NCBI RefSeq assembly: GCF_003952365.1
Contig: NZ_CP034443.1
Location: forward strand, 6,255,001-6,319,000
Direction of reading: 5' to 3'
Length of the DNA stretch: 64,000 nucleotides
From: Mesorhizobium sp. M9A.F.Ca.ET.002.03.1.2
Lineage (GTDB): Bacteria > Pseudomonadota > Alphaproteobacteria > Rhizobiales > Rhizobiaceae
The notes under the pieces were generated by a model. The model had not been told where the DNA came from, made no database searches, and was given only the letters and a program-made list of their open reading frames with translations. How positions within the stretch are numbered: position 1 is the first letter of the stretch; each line of letters starts with the position of its first letter. A program made the translations under genes and the position numbers. Below are positions 8,426 through 16,550 of this stretch, piece after piece.

Positions 8426-9257
8426 GCTCAGGACCCATTAATTGGTTGAGTTGTCGGCTGGGTGATGATTCAAGGTGGCAGGAGGATGCCACCTTGACTG
8501 ATTTGCTGATGTTGACCCCGGAGCAGATGCGCCGGATTGAGCCCTATTTCCCGCTTTCGCATGGGGTTCCACGCGTGGACGACCGGCGGGTGCTGAGCGG
8601 CATCCTGTTTGTGATCCGCAATGGATTGCGCTGGCGAGATGCCCCTGCCGGCTACGGTCCGCACAAGACCATCTACAACCGCTTCATCCGCTGGAGCCGG
8701 CTGGGCGTGTTCAACCGCATCTTGGCCGAGCTAGCCGCGCAAGGTGGCGGTACCGAGAGGCTGATGATCGATGCCACTCATCTCAAGGCGCATCGAACGG
8801 CGGCGAGCCTGCTCAAAAAGGGGCTCTACCCCGATGTATCGGACGCAGCCGGGGCGGGCTGACCACCAAACTGCAGGTGGTTTGCGACGGCAAGGGGCGG
8901 CCGCTGCTACTCTATCTGAGCGAGGGACAGGCCAACGATCACAAGACTGCTGCCGCAGTTCTCGAGCAGCTACCGCACGCCAGCTTCCTGCTCGCCGACA
9001 GGGCCTACAGTTCCGCTGCCTTCCGGCAGGCGCTGGCAGATCGAGGCATCACGCCGTGCATTCCTCCTCATGCCAAACACCGCACAAAGCACGTATACGA
9101 TCCAATCCTCTACCGACAGCGCCACAAGATCGAGAACATGTTCGCCCGGCTCAAGGACTGGCGTCGCATCCCCCGCTACGACCGATGCGCTCACACCTTC
9201 CTGTCAGCCATTGCCTTCGCCGCAGCATTCATCTTTTGGATCAATGAGTCCTGACCC
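8425..9257 (+). mobile_element. IS5-family (IS427-group-like) insertion sequence
   Basis: The element is about 833 bp with imperfect terminal inverted repeats. The left end reads GGCTCAGGACCCATTAAT and the right end, on the opposite strand, reads GGGTCAGGACTCATTGAT. A TA dinucleotide flanks both sides, fitting the short TA target duplication of IS427-type elements. It lies between the thioesterase relic and the end of an IS481-type element. Both ends are intact. Confidence 0.85.
8494..9254 (+). CDS. IS5-family transposase in two overlapping frames
   Basis: The first frame (to about 8862) holds the N-terminal part with PYFPLSHGVPRVDDRR, WRDAPAGYGPHKTIYNRF and the first catalytic Asp in MIDATHLKAHR. 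The second frame (from about 8822 to 9254) holds LLADRAYSS with the second Asp, and RHKIENMFARLKDWRR with the catalytic Glu. A -1 shift at the A5-G4 run (8815-8823) joins them, giving the usual order LLKKG then IGRSRGG. Programmed -1 frameshifting is typical of this IS group, so the enzyme may still be made. The slippery run here is not the ideal A-AAA-AAG. A TTG at 8494 with AGGAGG upstream is the likely start. Confidence 0.8.
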
Positions 9258-9261
9258 TAGC

Positions 9262-9707
9262 TGTGGAGCCTCAACAGGTTGTCCTCGGACAATCCGAGGC
9301 GACTGATGGGTGTTTTGGATTTTAGGCTGCCATGCGGGCGGTGCCAATTGTATCGGTGCAGCCAGACGGGCAGCTCGGCAGCACGGCGATCTGAGGTCGT
9401 GTAGGCTCTTGCGTAGGCCCATTCTCTGAGCGCGGTCTGGATGAAGCGTTCGGCCTTGCCGTTGGTCTTGGGCGTGTAGGGCTTGGTTCGGATGTGTTTG
9501 AGGCCGAGGGCTTTGCAGGCGGCGCGGAAGGCGCGGCTTTTATAGCAGCCGCCGTTGTCGGTCATGACCCGTGAGGTGGTGACGCCAAGGCTGGCATAGT
9601 AGGCGATGGCGGCGTTGAGGAAGGCGACGGCGCTTTCCTTTTTCTCGTCGGGCAGGATCTGGCTAAAGGCGATGCGGGAGGCATCGTCAATGCAGACGTG
9701 GACGAAC
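9262..9707 (-). pseudogene. IS481-family transposase, C-terminal fragment
   Basis: On the minus strand the frame reads as the end of a DDE integrase: an Asp in FVHVCIDDASR, a second Asp in MTDNGGCYKS, then PYTPKTNGKAERFIQ with the catalytic Glu and the usual ending HRPHGSL...LSRLGLSEDNLLRLHS. The first half is missing, cut exactly where an IS6-family end begins at 9708. The 3' end retains a terminal repeat-like sequence (TGTGGAGCCTCAACAGG at 9262). It is inactive. Confidence 0.85.
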
Positions 9708-9754
9708 GGTTCTGTCGCAAACTCGGGTGAGGGATGCGATCAGCGTGGGCTCGG
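9708..9754 (-). mobile_element. Solitary end of an IS6-family element
   Basis: These 47 bp match, with one mismatch, the reverse complement of the right end of the IS6-family element at 24167-24986, starting with the terminal repeat GGTTCTGTCGCAAACT. The rest of the copy is gone. It separates a truncated IS481 transposase from a truncated otnK-like gene, so a deletion or recombination at an IS6 copy joined these two fragments. Confidence 0.8.
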
Positions 9755-10161
9755 CGAGCGGCTGTTCACCGACGAAGAGATTACCCATGAAGACGGAGCA
9801 TCCGGGGAAGGCTGGGCAGTAGATGGTTTGGCTCGTTCCGAGCGCCTTTCATCAGCGCCTCGGAAACCGGGCCGACATTGCCGCGCGGTGTCGAGCCGAA
9901 CGTCGAGCAATACTTCCAGAAGAATCGCTGAGCGCCGGCCCTGCGAAGCCAATGGAGCGCGGCTAGCGTCTCGTCGACGGCTTCGTCTGCCGGAGCGCTG
10001 CGACATTTGAGAGCGATAATTTCGAGTGACGCGGTGTTAGCGGGCGGGTCCGCCGGCACACCCACGCGCAGCGATACGCGTGCGCCAAAGTGCGCCAGCA
10101 GGCCGGCCAGATCCGTACCGCCAGTGAAATCATCTGCTATTGCGCCGAAAAACGTCGTCAT
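9755..10161 (-). pseudogene. Four-carbon acid sugar kinase (OtnK/LtnK family), truncated and frameshifted
   Basis: The N-terminus reads IADDFTGGTDLAGLLA, the conserved start of the DUF1537 kinases that phosphorylate 3-oxo-tetronate or L-threonate/D-erythronate derivatives. About 100 residues are intact, including KYCSTFGSTPRGNVGPV. The frame then shifts near 9855, and the expected continuation YCPAFPG...NLFVG is found in another frame before the gene runs into the IS6 end. The C-terminal ATP-binding half is missing, so it is non-functional. It lies 18 bp downstream of ltnD and was probably co-transcribed with it. Confidence 0.85.
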
Positions 10162-10179
10162 GGCCCTTGGTCCGTCTCG

Positions 10180-11079
10180 CTATTCGTTCTGACTGGTGCC
10201 GGGCAGGGTCAGGTTCGCATTATGGGCGTAGACCTTTGCCACTGCAGCGTCGTCCTCCCGTCCCAGCCCCATCCCCGCCGCACAGATGAATTGTTGCAGA
10301 GCTGCGGCAGTCAGGGGTGCAGCGAACCTTGACGTCCGCGCGACGTCGAGAACGATACCAAGATCCTTGGGCCAGATGTCGATGGCAGAGCGTGGAGTAT
10401 AATCGCCAGCAACGACATGCGGCGCCCGGTTTTCCAGCATCCAGCTGGTCCCAGCACAAGCGGGGATCACCTCGAGGAAGGTCCCGGGGTCTATTCCTTG
10501 GGTCATCGCGAAGGTGATCGCTTCGGCCATGGCTGCTATATGGATGCCGGCCAGCATCTGGTTGACAGCTTTCATGGCAGATCCTGCGCCGGCGCCGTCT
10601 CCGAGTTCGAAAACCGTTTCGGCCATCGCGTCGAGCACGGGTCGCGCCGCTGCGAATGCCTCCGGCTTGCCAGAGGCCATCACGGACAGCTTACCCTCGG
10701 CCGCCTTGACCGATCCCCCCGAAATGGGAGCGTCCAGGAAATACACGCCGCGCGCTGCGCACCGCTCGGCGGTACTGCGCGCATAATCTGGTGCAACCGT
10801 CACACACATGATCACGACTGCACCTGGGGCGAGCTGAGGAACCAGTCCATGCTCGCCGAACAGCACCGTTTCGGTTTGCGCTGCGTTCAAGACAACGATG
10901 ACCGCCGCATTCAGTTCAGGCGCGGCGGACATGACGTCCACATCAGACCCGCCTTCGGCACGCAGGCGCTCGACTGCTTCAGGGTTGATGTCGGCTCCAT
11001 AAACGTTGTGACCCGAACGAAGCAGTGACGTGGCGATCCCGTATCCCATGGAGCCAAGTCCAATTACGCCGATTTTCAT
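10180..11079 (-). CDS. ltnD: L-threonate dehydrogenase
   Basis: The 299-aa member of the beta-hydroxyacid dehydrogenase family has an N-terminal Rossmann motif GVIGLGSMGYGIA (residues 3-15), the substrate segment DAPISGGSVKAAEGKL near 116-131, and the catalytic-lysine helix GSAMKAVNQMLAG near 166-178. These features fit LtnD, which oxidises L-threonate to 2-oxo-tetronate with NAD+ in the L-threonate/D-erythronate pathway. The adjacent broken kinase gene belongs to the same pathway and supports this over tartronate semialdehyde reductase or 3-hydroxyisobutyrate dehydrogenase. The gene itself is full length, but without the kinase the pathway is probably not complete from this locus. Confidence 0.82.
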   Translation of the reverse strand: MKIGVIGLGSMGYGIATSLLRSGHNVYGADINPEAVERLRAEGGSDVDVMSAAPELNAAVIVVLNAAQTETVLFGEHGLVPQLAPGAVVIMCVTVAPDYARSTAERCAARGVYFLDAPISGGSVKAAEGKLSVMASGKPEAFAAARPVLDAMAETVFELGDGAGAGSAMKAVNQMLAGIHIAAMAEAITFAMTQGIDPGTFLEVIPACAGTSWMLENRAPHVVAGDYTPRSAIDIWPKDLGIVLDVARTSRFAAPLTAAALQQFICAAGMGLGREDDAAVAKVYAHNANLTLPGTSQNE

Positions 11080-11285
11080 AGCCGATTACTCGCTGTGTTG
11101 CCGATTGGTGAAGTGTTGGACCCGCGGATCGCCGCGATGACTGCGTCGGTGACCTCACGGGTCGTGGCCTTTCCCCCAACGTCTGGCATGATCATTCCTG
11201 CGGCGCAAACGTCCTCGATGGCTTTCATCAGGCGAGAGGCAGCGTCTATTTCACCGAGATGCTCCACCATTAGAACTTGCATGTT
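11076..11285 (-). pseudogene. C-terminal fragment of an isopropylmalate/tartrate-type dehydrogenase
   Basis: The fragment contains the family ending: MVEHLGEIDAASRLMKAIEDV followed by a PDVGGKATT block and a short tail. A TAG stands two codons before the first Met, and the rest of the protein (about 280 residues) is absent. Its stop overlaps the ATG of ltnD, so the original gene was the upstream member of the same operon. A relic. Confidence 0.65.
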
Positions 11286-11514
11286 CTAGAGCAAGTGCGC
11301 GGAGGCATACGCTTCGCGTATATTATGTAGGCGAAGGACCCGGCGCTCTAGCGACCGCATGAGAAGTCGAGGGCCTCGCGAGTCAACGCTCGGATGCGCG
11401 AAACCCTGGCTCTTCCTGGTTTCGATGATCTCGCCGTCGGGGATTCGTGCGTTAATCATACCTTCCTTCCGCCCCGCCTGGGGGTCGCTTTCACAAGGGT
11501 ATGCGCCCGCCGTA

Positions 11515-12759
11515 TCAAGATATTGCCGGAAACGTGACGACGAAGCAGGCACCGCCGCCGGACGGCGATTCGTGGTGCACGGTCGCGCCGTGATGCAAGG
11601 CGATCTGGCGCACCAGGGACAGGCCGAGGCCCCAGCCGCCGGCCGTCTCGCTGCGGCCCTGTGGTCGGAAGAATGGCTCGAAGACGCGCTCGCCGGTACC
11701 TTCCGGCAGGCCCGGTCCGTGATCGCGCACCTTGAGCACCACTGAGCCGCCTTCGGTTCCCACATGCGCGGTGACCGGCGGACTGCCATGTCTCTGCGCG
11801 TTCTGCATGAGATTGCGAACCAGCCGCGTGAGCAGTGTCGGGTCGCCCGACACGACGCCGGGTTCGCCTGAGACGTCGACACCGGAGCGCGCGCCTTCCT
11901 CGGCCGTGAGCGCCAGCAGATCCACCGGCTCCACCCGTTCCAGCTTCTCGATATGGTCGAGCCTGCTGGCAAGCAGGATTTCCTCCACCAGCGCATCGAG
12001 TTCGGCGAGGTCGCGCACGATCTCGTCGCGCATCGGGTCGCTTTGTCCGTTGGCTTCGAGGTCGATCGCCATGCGCAGGCGCGCAAGCGGCGAGCGCAGC
12101 TCGTGGCTGGCATTGGCAAGCAGCGAGCGGTGCGCGGCAAGCAGCCGCTCTATCTGCCCGGCGGCGCGGTTGAAGCTCGCCGCCACCGCCGCCACCTCGT
12201 CGTTGCCACTCACGGCGACGCGCGTGTCGAGAGCGCCTTCACCCCAGCGATCCACGCCTTGGCGCAACGCTTCAAGGCGGCGTGTAAGGTGGCGCACCAC
12301 CGGAAACGCGGCGAGTCCTATCACCCCGGCGATCAGCGCGAGATAGCCAAGGGGGTTGCGGCCGGCCGGGCCGAACGGCATTCTCAGCCGCGCCGCGATC
12401 ACCCTTCCGTCCGGCTGCCGGCTGATCAGCAGGTGTTGCCCGCCGGGATGCATGCTGCGCCGGGATCCGATCTCTTGCGGGGGGATCGGCCGGCCAGCCG
12501 CTGCAAGTAGCCGACCCTGCGGACCGTAGACGGAGATGTCGGCATCGAAGGCCGCCGAAAGCCGCTCGGCCGTCGCCTGCAGCAAGGCCGGGTCGGAGTC
12601 CGCCGGCAGCATCGCCTCGATGAAAGCGTCGCGCCGGCCACTCCAGCCGGCATGTTCGCGCTCCTGGCCCATGTGCACGAAGATCCCGCTGGCGATCGCC
12701 ACGACCGCGAGGCTGGCCAACACCGTGAGATAGATCTTGACGAAAAGGCTGCCGCGCAT
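11515..12759 (-). CDS. Sensor histidine kinase (CpxA-like)
   Basis: The 414-aa protein has a transmembrane helix at residues 9-29, a periplasmic domain of about 105 residues, a second helix near 137-155, a HAMP domain and a kinase core. The phosphoacceptor His219 lies in NASHELRSPL. The N box is NLMQNAQRHG, the G1 box is RDHGPGLPEG and the G2 box is GWGLGLSLV. It starts 3 bases after the stop of the cognate response regulator. The order CpxP-like protein, regulator, kinase suggests detection of envelope stress or metals with the small periplasmic protein as modulator. The ligand is unknown. Confidence 0.88.
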   Translation of the reverse strand: MRGSLFVKIYLTVLASLAVVAIASGIFVHMGQEREHAGWSGRRDAFIEAMLPADSDPALLQATAERLSAAFDADISVYGPQGRLLAAAGRPIPPQEIGSRRSMHPGGQHLLISRQPDGRVIAARLRMPFGPAGRNPLGYLALIAGVIGLAAFPVVRHLTRRLEALRQGVDRWGEGALDTRVAVSGNDEVAAVAASFNRAAGQIERLLAAHRSLLANASHELRSPLARLRMAIDLEANGQSDPMRDEIVRDLAELDALVEEILLASRLDHIEKLERVEPVDLLALTAEEGARSGVDVSGEPGVVSGDPTLLTRLVRNLMQNAQRHGSPPVTAHVGTEGGSVVLKVRDHGPGLPEGTGERVFEPFFRPQGRSETAGGWGLGLSLVRQIALHHGATVHHESPSGGGACFVVTFPAIS

Positions 12760-12762
12760 GGC

Positions 12763-13464
12763 CTATCTGTCACTGTCCTGGAAACGGGCAAAGACGTAGC
12801 CCGCGCCGCGCACCGTAATGATGCGGCAAGGATGTTTCGGATCGGTCTCGATCGCGGCGCGGATGCGCGAGACGTGCACGTCGATCGATCGGTCGAACGC
12901 TTCCAGTTCCTCGCCCTTGACCATGTCCATGAGCTGCTCGCGCGACAGCGTGCGCCCGGCATTTTCGGCGAGCGCCACCAGCAGGTCGAACTGGTAGCTG
13001 GTCATCGGGCAGTCGCGCCCGTCGACGCGAGCCGAGCGCGATGCAGGGTCGATCTCCAGCCGTCCGAAGCGCAGGATGCGCGGGGAGGCGTTCGTGCCGG
13101 CGTTGCGACGGCGCAGGATCGCCTTCAGCCGCGCCAGCAGCTCGCGCGGATTGAACGGCTTTGGCAGGTAATCGTCGGCGCCGATCTCCAGCCCCACGAT
13201 ACGGTCCGTCTCGTCGCCACGCGCCGTCAGCATCAGCACCGGCACATCGGAGCTCGCGCGGATGCGCTTGAGTGCCTCGAAGCCATCCATGTCGGGCAGC
13301 ATGACGTCGAGAACCACGGCATCGGGCGATAGCCGCGCCATCTCGGCAATACCGGCGCCCGCCGTCTCCACAGCTTGCACACGAAAGCCGTTGCCCGTCA
13401 GGTATTCTGCGAGCATGGCGGACAGGCGCCTGTCGTCGTCGACAATAAGAACCTGGTCCGCCAT
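12763..13464 (-). CDS. OmpR-family response regulator (CpxR-like)
   Basis: The 233-aa protein has a receiver domain with acidic residues DDD at 9-11, the phosphorylated Asp53 in VVLDVMLPDMDG, and the conserved Lys in YLPKPF. The C-terminal winged-helix DNA-binding domain has the usual SREQLMDMV and VDVHVSRIRAAIE segments. It sits between the Spy/CpxP-like gene and the kinase gene and is very probably the kinase's partner. Confidence 0.9.
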   Translation of the reverse strand: MADQVLIVDDDRRLSAMLAEYLTGNGFRVQAVETAGAGIAEMARLSPDAVVLDVMLPDMDGFEALKRIRASSDVPVLMLTARGDETDRIVGLEIGADDYLPKPFNPRELLARLKAILRRRNAGTNASPRILRFGRLEIDPASRSARVDGRDCPMTSYQFDLLVALAENAGRTLSREQLMDMVKGEELEAFDRSIDVHVSRIRAAIETDPKHPCRIITVRGAGYVFARFQDSDR

Positions 13465-13504
13465 TCGTTTATTTGCTCCGATTCGAACCGTGCCGGTACA
13501 GAGC

Positions 13505-14068
13505 TTACCAGCGGCGGTGCCAGCCGCGATCCTCGAAATGTTCGGCGAGCTCCGCGCGCTGCTCGGCCGTCAGCACCTCGGCGGCATCGAGCAGGGCTGT
13601 CGTCAGCTTGCGCGAGGCCTCGTCGACCGCCGCGACCCGCTCGGCGCGCAGCTTCTCCGCCGCCTCGCGGTCGATCGTTGCGGCGCCGAGCAGCTTGGCG
13701 ACATCGTCTCGTGTGTCGCGGAAGCCGCGCATGATCGGGCGGACATCGTCATGAAGCTTGTCCATGATCGCCTCCAGCTTTTCTTCCTGCTCGGGTGTGG
13801 CGTCGATCTCCTCGAGCATGCGCTCGAAGTGGTGCCCGCCGAAACCCATGCCGTGGCGGAAATTGGCTTGCATGTGCATGCCGGGTCCGCCGTCGCCCCC
13901 ACCCATGCCGAAGTGCTGCATGCGCCCGTAATCCTGGCTGAGCGCGCCGGCGACGCCGACGCCGGCAAGAGCCGCTATCGCAATGCCGCCTATGGCGATG
14001 CGCTTGCCCCAGCTCTTCTTCTGCGGGGTGCCGGAGAGGCCGGCCGGTTCCTGATGGTTAGTTTCCAT
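13505..14068 (-). CDS. Spy/CpxP-family periplasmic protein
   Basis: The 187-aa product has an N-terminal hydrophobic segment (about residues 23-45) serving as signal or membrane anchor. A Gly/Met/His-rich linker follows (about 46-80, including GMHMQ and GGHHF), then a helical domain with LTAEQRAEL near the C-terminus, the LTxxQ-type motif of Spy, CpxP and ZraP proteins. These act in the periplasm as chaperones or stress/metal sensors. The Met/His richness suggests metal contact. It is the first gene of the unit, 40 bp ahead of the response regulator. Confidence 0.8.
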   Translation of the reverse strand: METNHQEPAGLSGTPQKKSWGKRIAIGGIAIAALAGVGVAGALSQDYGRMQHFGMGGGDGGPGMHMQANFRHGMGFGGHHFERMLEEIDATPEQEEKLEAIMDKLHDDVRPIMRGFRDTRDDVAKLLGAATIDREAAEKLRAERVAAVDEASRKLTTALLDAAEVLTAEQRAELAEHFEDRGWHRRW

Positions 14069-15015
14069 GATGCTGGTCCTTTCGCTAATGCGGCATCTCT
14101 GCCGCGACTGCGCCAGACTAGGAGCGCAATGTTTCGGTCGTTGCGGGCGAATGTAAAGTTGTGTGAAGCCGGCAAGGCGCTATTGCGGCGGGGAAGCGGG
14201 AGTGCTGCGGAAGGTTCTCCACCCTACCTGAAACCGCGCGTCTTGAGCTTGATCTGATCGATGTGGCCGTAAGGGTCAATCTTTACGGTTTGCGAACAGG
14301 AAGGATGCGTAGGAACGGTCGATCGATGAGGTTTCTGGAATGGGGGCTGAGGCGCGAAGCGGTCATTCGCCGTTCGAGAGACAAAGTTTCCTTCGGTGAA
14401 CCGGTGAACCCACGACATCGATAAGCAGCACGGAGTGGCCCCCTCTCCCGCCGCTCTGGAGCGAGGACGAAGGTATTGACCCCGGCGGCGCTGGCTGCCG
14501 CCGCAACGCTGGTGAATTCAAGGAGTAGTGCGGCCGCTCCTACCCCGATGAACAAACAGAGGGATACCGATCTCGTTCGCCATCCGGCAATGGTCCCGGA
14601 AAAAGCGCGTGGCGGCAAAGAGAGGCCGCAACATGCAGACTCGAATCAGTATTTCCATGGGCCTTGAGAGATGTTCCGCACCTGCAAAATAATGACTGAA
14701 TAATATCAATCTATTACAGTTGAACACGAGTCTCACGAGAAGCAACGCCGCGCCGTTCGCGGCATTGATTTTACGCCGTTTTTTTGAGGATTCCGCACCG
14801 ATTTGTATCACAGTTTGTATCTCAGTCCGTATCGCACGAAGCGGACCCAGCCACTAGGTAAGTGGCCCTTCTTACGAAGAGCCGAAGCGACATCCAGCGT
14901 TGTCGTGCTTGCGCCAATTCAAGACGTCCGGCGCTATGCGCCAGAATGTCTGTCTTGGCCCGCCCGCCTACATTCTATGCGTTGCTGGCGCCGTTGTGAG
15001 CGACGCCAGCTCGGG
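14069..15015. other. 947-bp stretch without a convincing gene
   Basis: Several short open frames exist on both strands, but none shows a recognisable domain, a good ribosome site or consistent coding character. The part from about 14690 to 14815 is AT-richer than its surroundings and could hold a promoter. A minus-strand frame ending near 14224 may be the tail of a lost gene, but this cannot be supported. The stretch separates the Cpx-like unit from the peptide transporter operon. Confidence 0.5.
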
Positions 15016-16530
15016 TCAGTTCTTGACTGTGTCTTCGAGGAAGAAGCGGCCAAGTGGGTTCTGGTCGAAGTTCTCGATGTTGCTGCGCGAAACATTGATG
15101 TAGGGGCTGTAGTAGAGGTCGATCCAGTGGACGTCGTCCTTGGCGATCTTCTGGATGTCGATATACATCGCCTCGCGCTTTGCCGGATCCATCTCGATGC
15201 GGGCTGCCGTGACGAGGTCCTTCACCTTGTCGTTCTTGTAGCGCGTCATGTAGTTCATGTTGGTGTCGTGCCCCACGACGAAAGTGGTCTTCTGATCCGG
15301 ATCGAGAATGTCGTTCGTCCAGTAGTTGACGCCAACGTCGTAGTCGCCAGCGACCAGCATGTCCCATTCCTGGCTGGGGTCGACTTTCTGGATGTTGACG
15401 GTGATGCCTGCCTTGGCCAACTGCTGCTGCAAAAGGACGGCGGTCTGTTCGACGATCTCGTCGCCGGCACGCACCACATAGTTCAGCTCGAGGTCGGAGG
15501 CGCCTGCGTCGGCCAGCATCTGCTTGGCCTTTTCAGGATCAAATGGACGCTGCAGATTTTCGGCGTAGTGATACAGTGCGCCCTTCGGGATGAAGGAATT
15601 GGCGACCTCCCCCAAGCCGAAGGTGACGGTGTCGACAATTGCCTGCTTGTCGATTGCCATATCCAGCGCCTGGCGGACTTCCTTCTTTGCCAGCGCGCCC
15701 TTTTCATGATTGATGAGCAGATGGTCCTCGCGCGTCGACTCATCCATGTGGACGACGAGGTTCGAATCCTTCTTCAACTCCGCGACGCGCGAGAACGGCA
15801 CGAAGATCGCGGCATCGAGCTGGCCGGCTTGCACGTTGAGCATGCGGGTGTTGTCATCCGGCACAGAGATCCACTCGACGCCATCGAGCTTGACACGGTC
15901 GGCTTCCCAAAAGTCCGGGTTCTTTTCCAGTATGACGCGGTCACCGCGCCGCCATTCCTTGACCGTGAACGCGCCTGAGGCGATGGGGCTTTCGGCATAG
16001 GTATCAGGTCCGAGCGTCTCCATACCCTTCTGCGAGATGATGGACGCGCCAGGCATTGCCAGCGTCGACAGGAAAGGCGCCGACGGTGTCTTCAGCTTGA
16101 TCACCAGAGTATGATCGTCGCTCGCCACGGCAGTGTCGATGACCTTGTAGGAATCGCTCCACAGAGAGCCCTCGTCGTCGCGGATGCGCAGCAGACTGAA
16201 AGCGGCATCGCCTGCCGTGAGCGGCGATCCGTCGGAGAACTTCGCCTCGCGCAGCTTCAGCGTGTAGGTTAGCCCGTCCTCCGAAACCGTCCAGCTTTCG
16301 GCAAGGCCGGGCTCCAGCTTGGAGCCGCTCTTATCGACGCGGACAAGCACATCATAGACGTTCGAGAAAACCCAGAAGTCGATGTTCTGCGCCGTCTTGA
16401 TCGGGTCGAAGGTGGTCGAATCCTCACGCCGGCCGATGGTAAGCACGCCCGCCGCTTCGGCGAGGCCGGCGCCGACAGACAGGCTGGTCATGACGGTGAC
16501 CAGGCCGATTTTCATCCATTTCTTCAACAT
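15016..16530 (-). CDS. Peptide-type ABC transporter substrate-binding protein (SBP family 5)
   Basis: The 504-aa protein has an N-terminal signal peptide (KKWMKIGLVTVM... to about residue 27) with a gaagggaa ribosome site ahead of the ATG. The mature sequence is a family 5 extracellular binding protein: LEPGLAESWTVSEDGLTYTLKLREAKFSDG near 75-105 is diagnostic for DppA/OppA-type proteins. It is the last gene of the operon that begins with the proline iminopeptidase-like gene at 20994. In PipR systems of plant-associated Pseudomonas, a peptide-type transporter next to the LuxR protein is needed for the response to plant material. A similar role here is inference. Confidence 0.9.
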   Translation of the reverse strand: MLKKWMKIGLVTVMTSLSVGAGLAEAAGVLTIGRREDSTTFDPIKTAQNIDFWVFSNVYDVLVRVDKSGSKLEPGLAESWTVSEDGLTYTLKLREAKFSDGSPLTAGDAAFSLLRIRDDEGSLWSDSYKVIDTAVASDDHTLVIKLKTPSAPFLSTLAMPGASIISQKGMETLGPDTYAESPIASGAFTVKEWRRGDRVILEKNPDFWEADRVKLDGVEWISVPDDNTRMLNVQAGQLDAAIFVPFSRVAELKKDSNLVVHMDESTREDHLLINHEKGALAKKEVRQALDMAIDKQAIVDTVTFGLGEVANSFIPKGALYHYAENLQRPFDPEKAKQMLADAGASDLELNYVVRAGDEIVEQTAVLLQQQLAKAGITVNIQKVDPSQEWDMLVAGDYDVGVNYWTNDILDPDQKTTFVVGHDTNMNYMTRYKNDKVKDLVTAARIEMDPAKREAMYIDIQKIAKDDVHWIDLYYSPYINVSRSNIENFDQNPLGRFFLEDTVKN

Positions 16531-16550
16531 GTGTGTTCCCTTCTTTTTTG

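Noticed and set aside
11286..11460. Possible small minus-strand gene (GMINARIPDGEIIETRK...)
   Set aside because: No ribosome site or known motif; lies between relics and is probably non-coding.
14803..15978. Open frame of 391 codons opposite the peptide-binding protein
   Set aside because: The true gene has a signal peptide, ribosome site and clear family motifs on the other strand.
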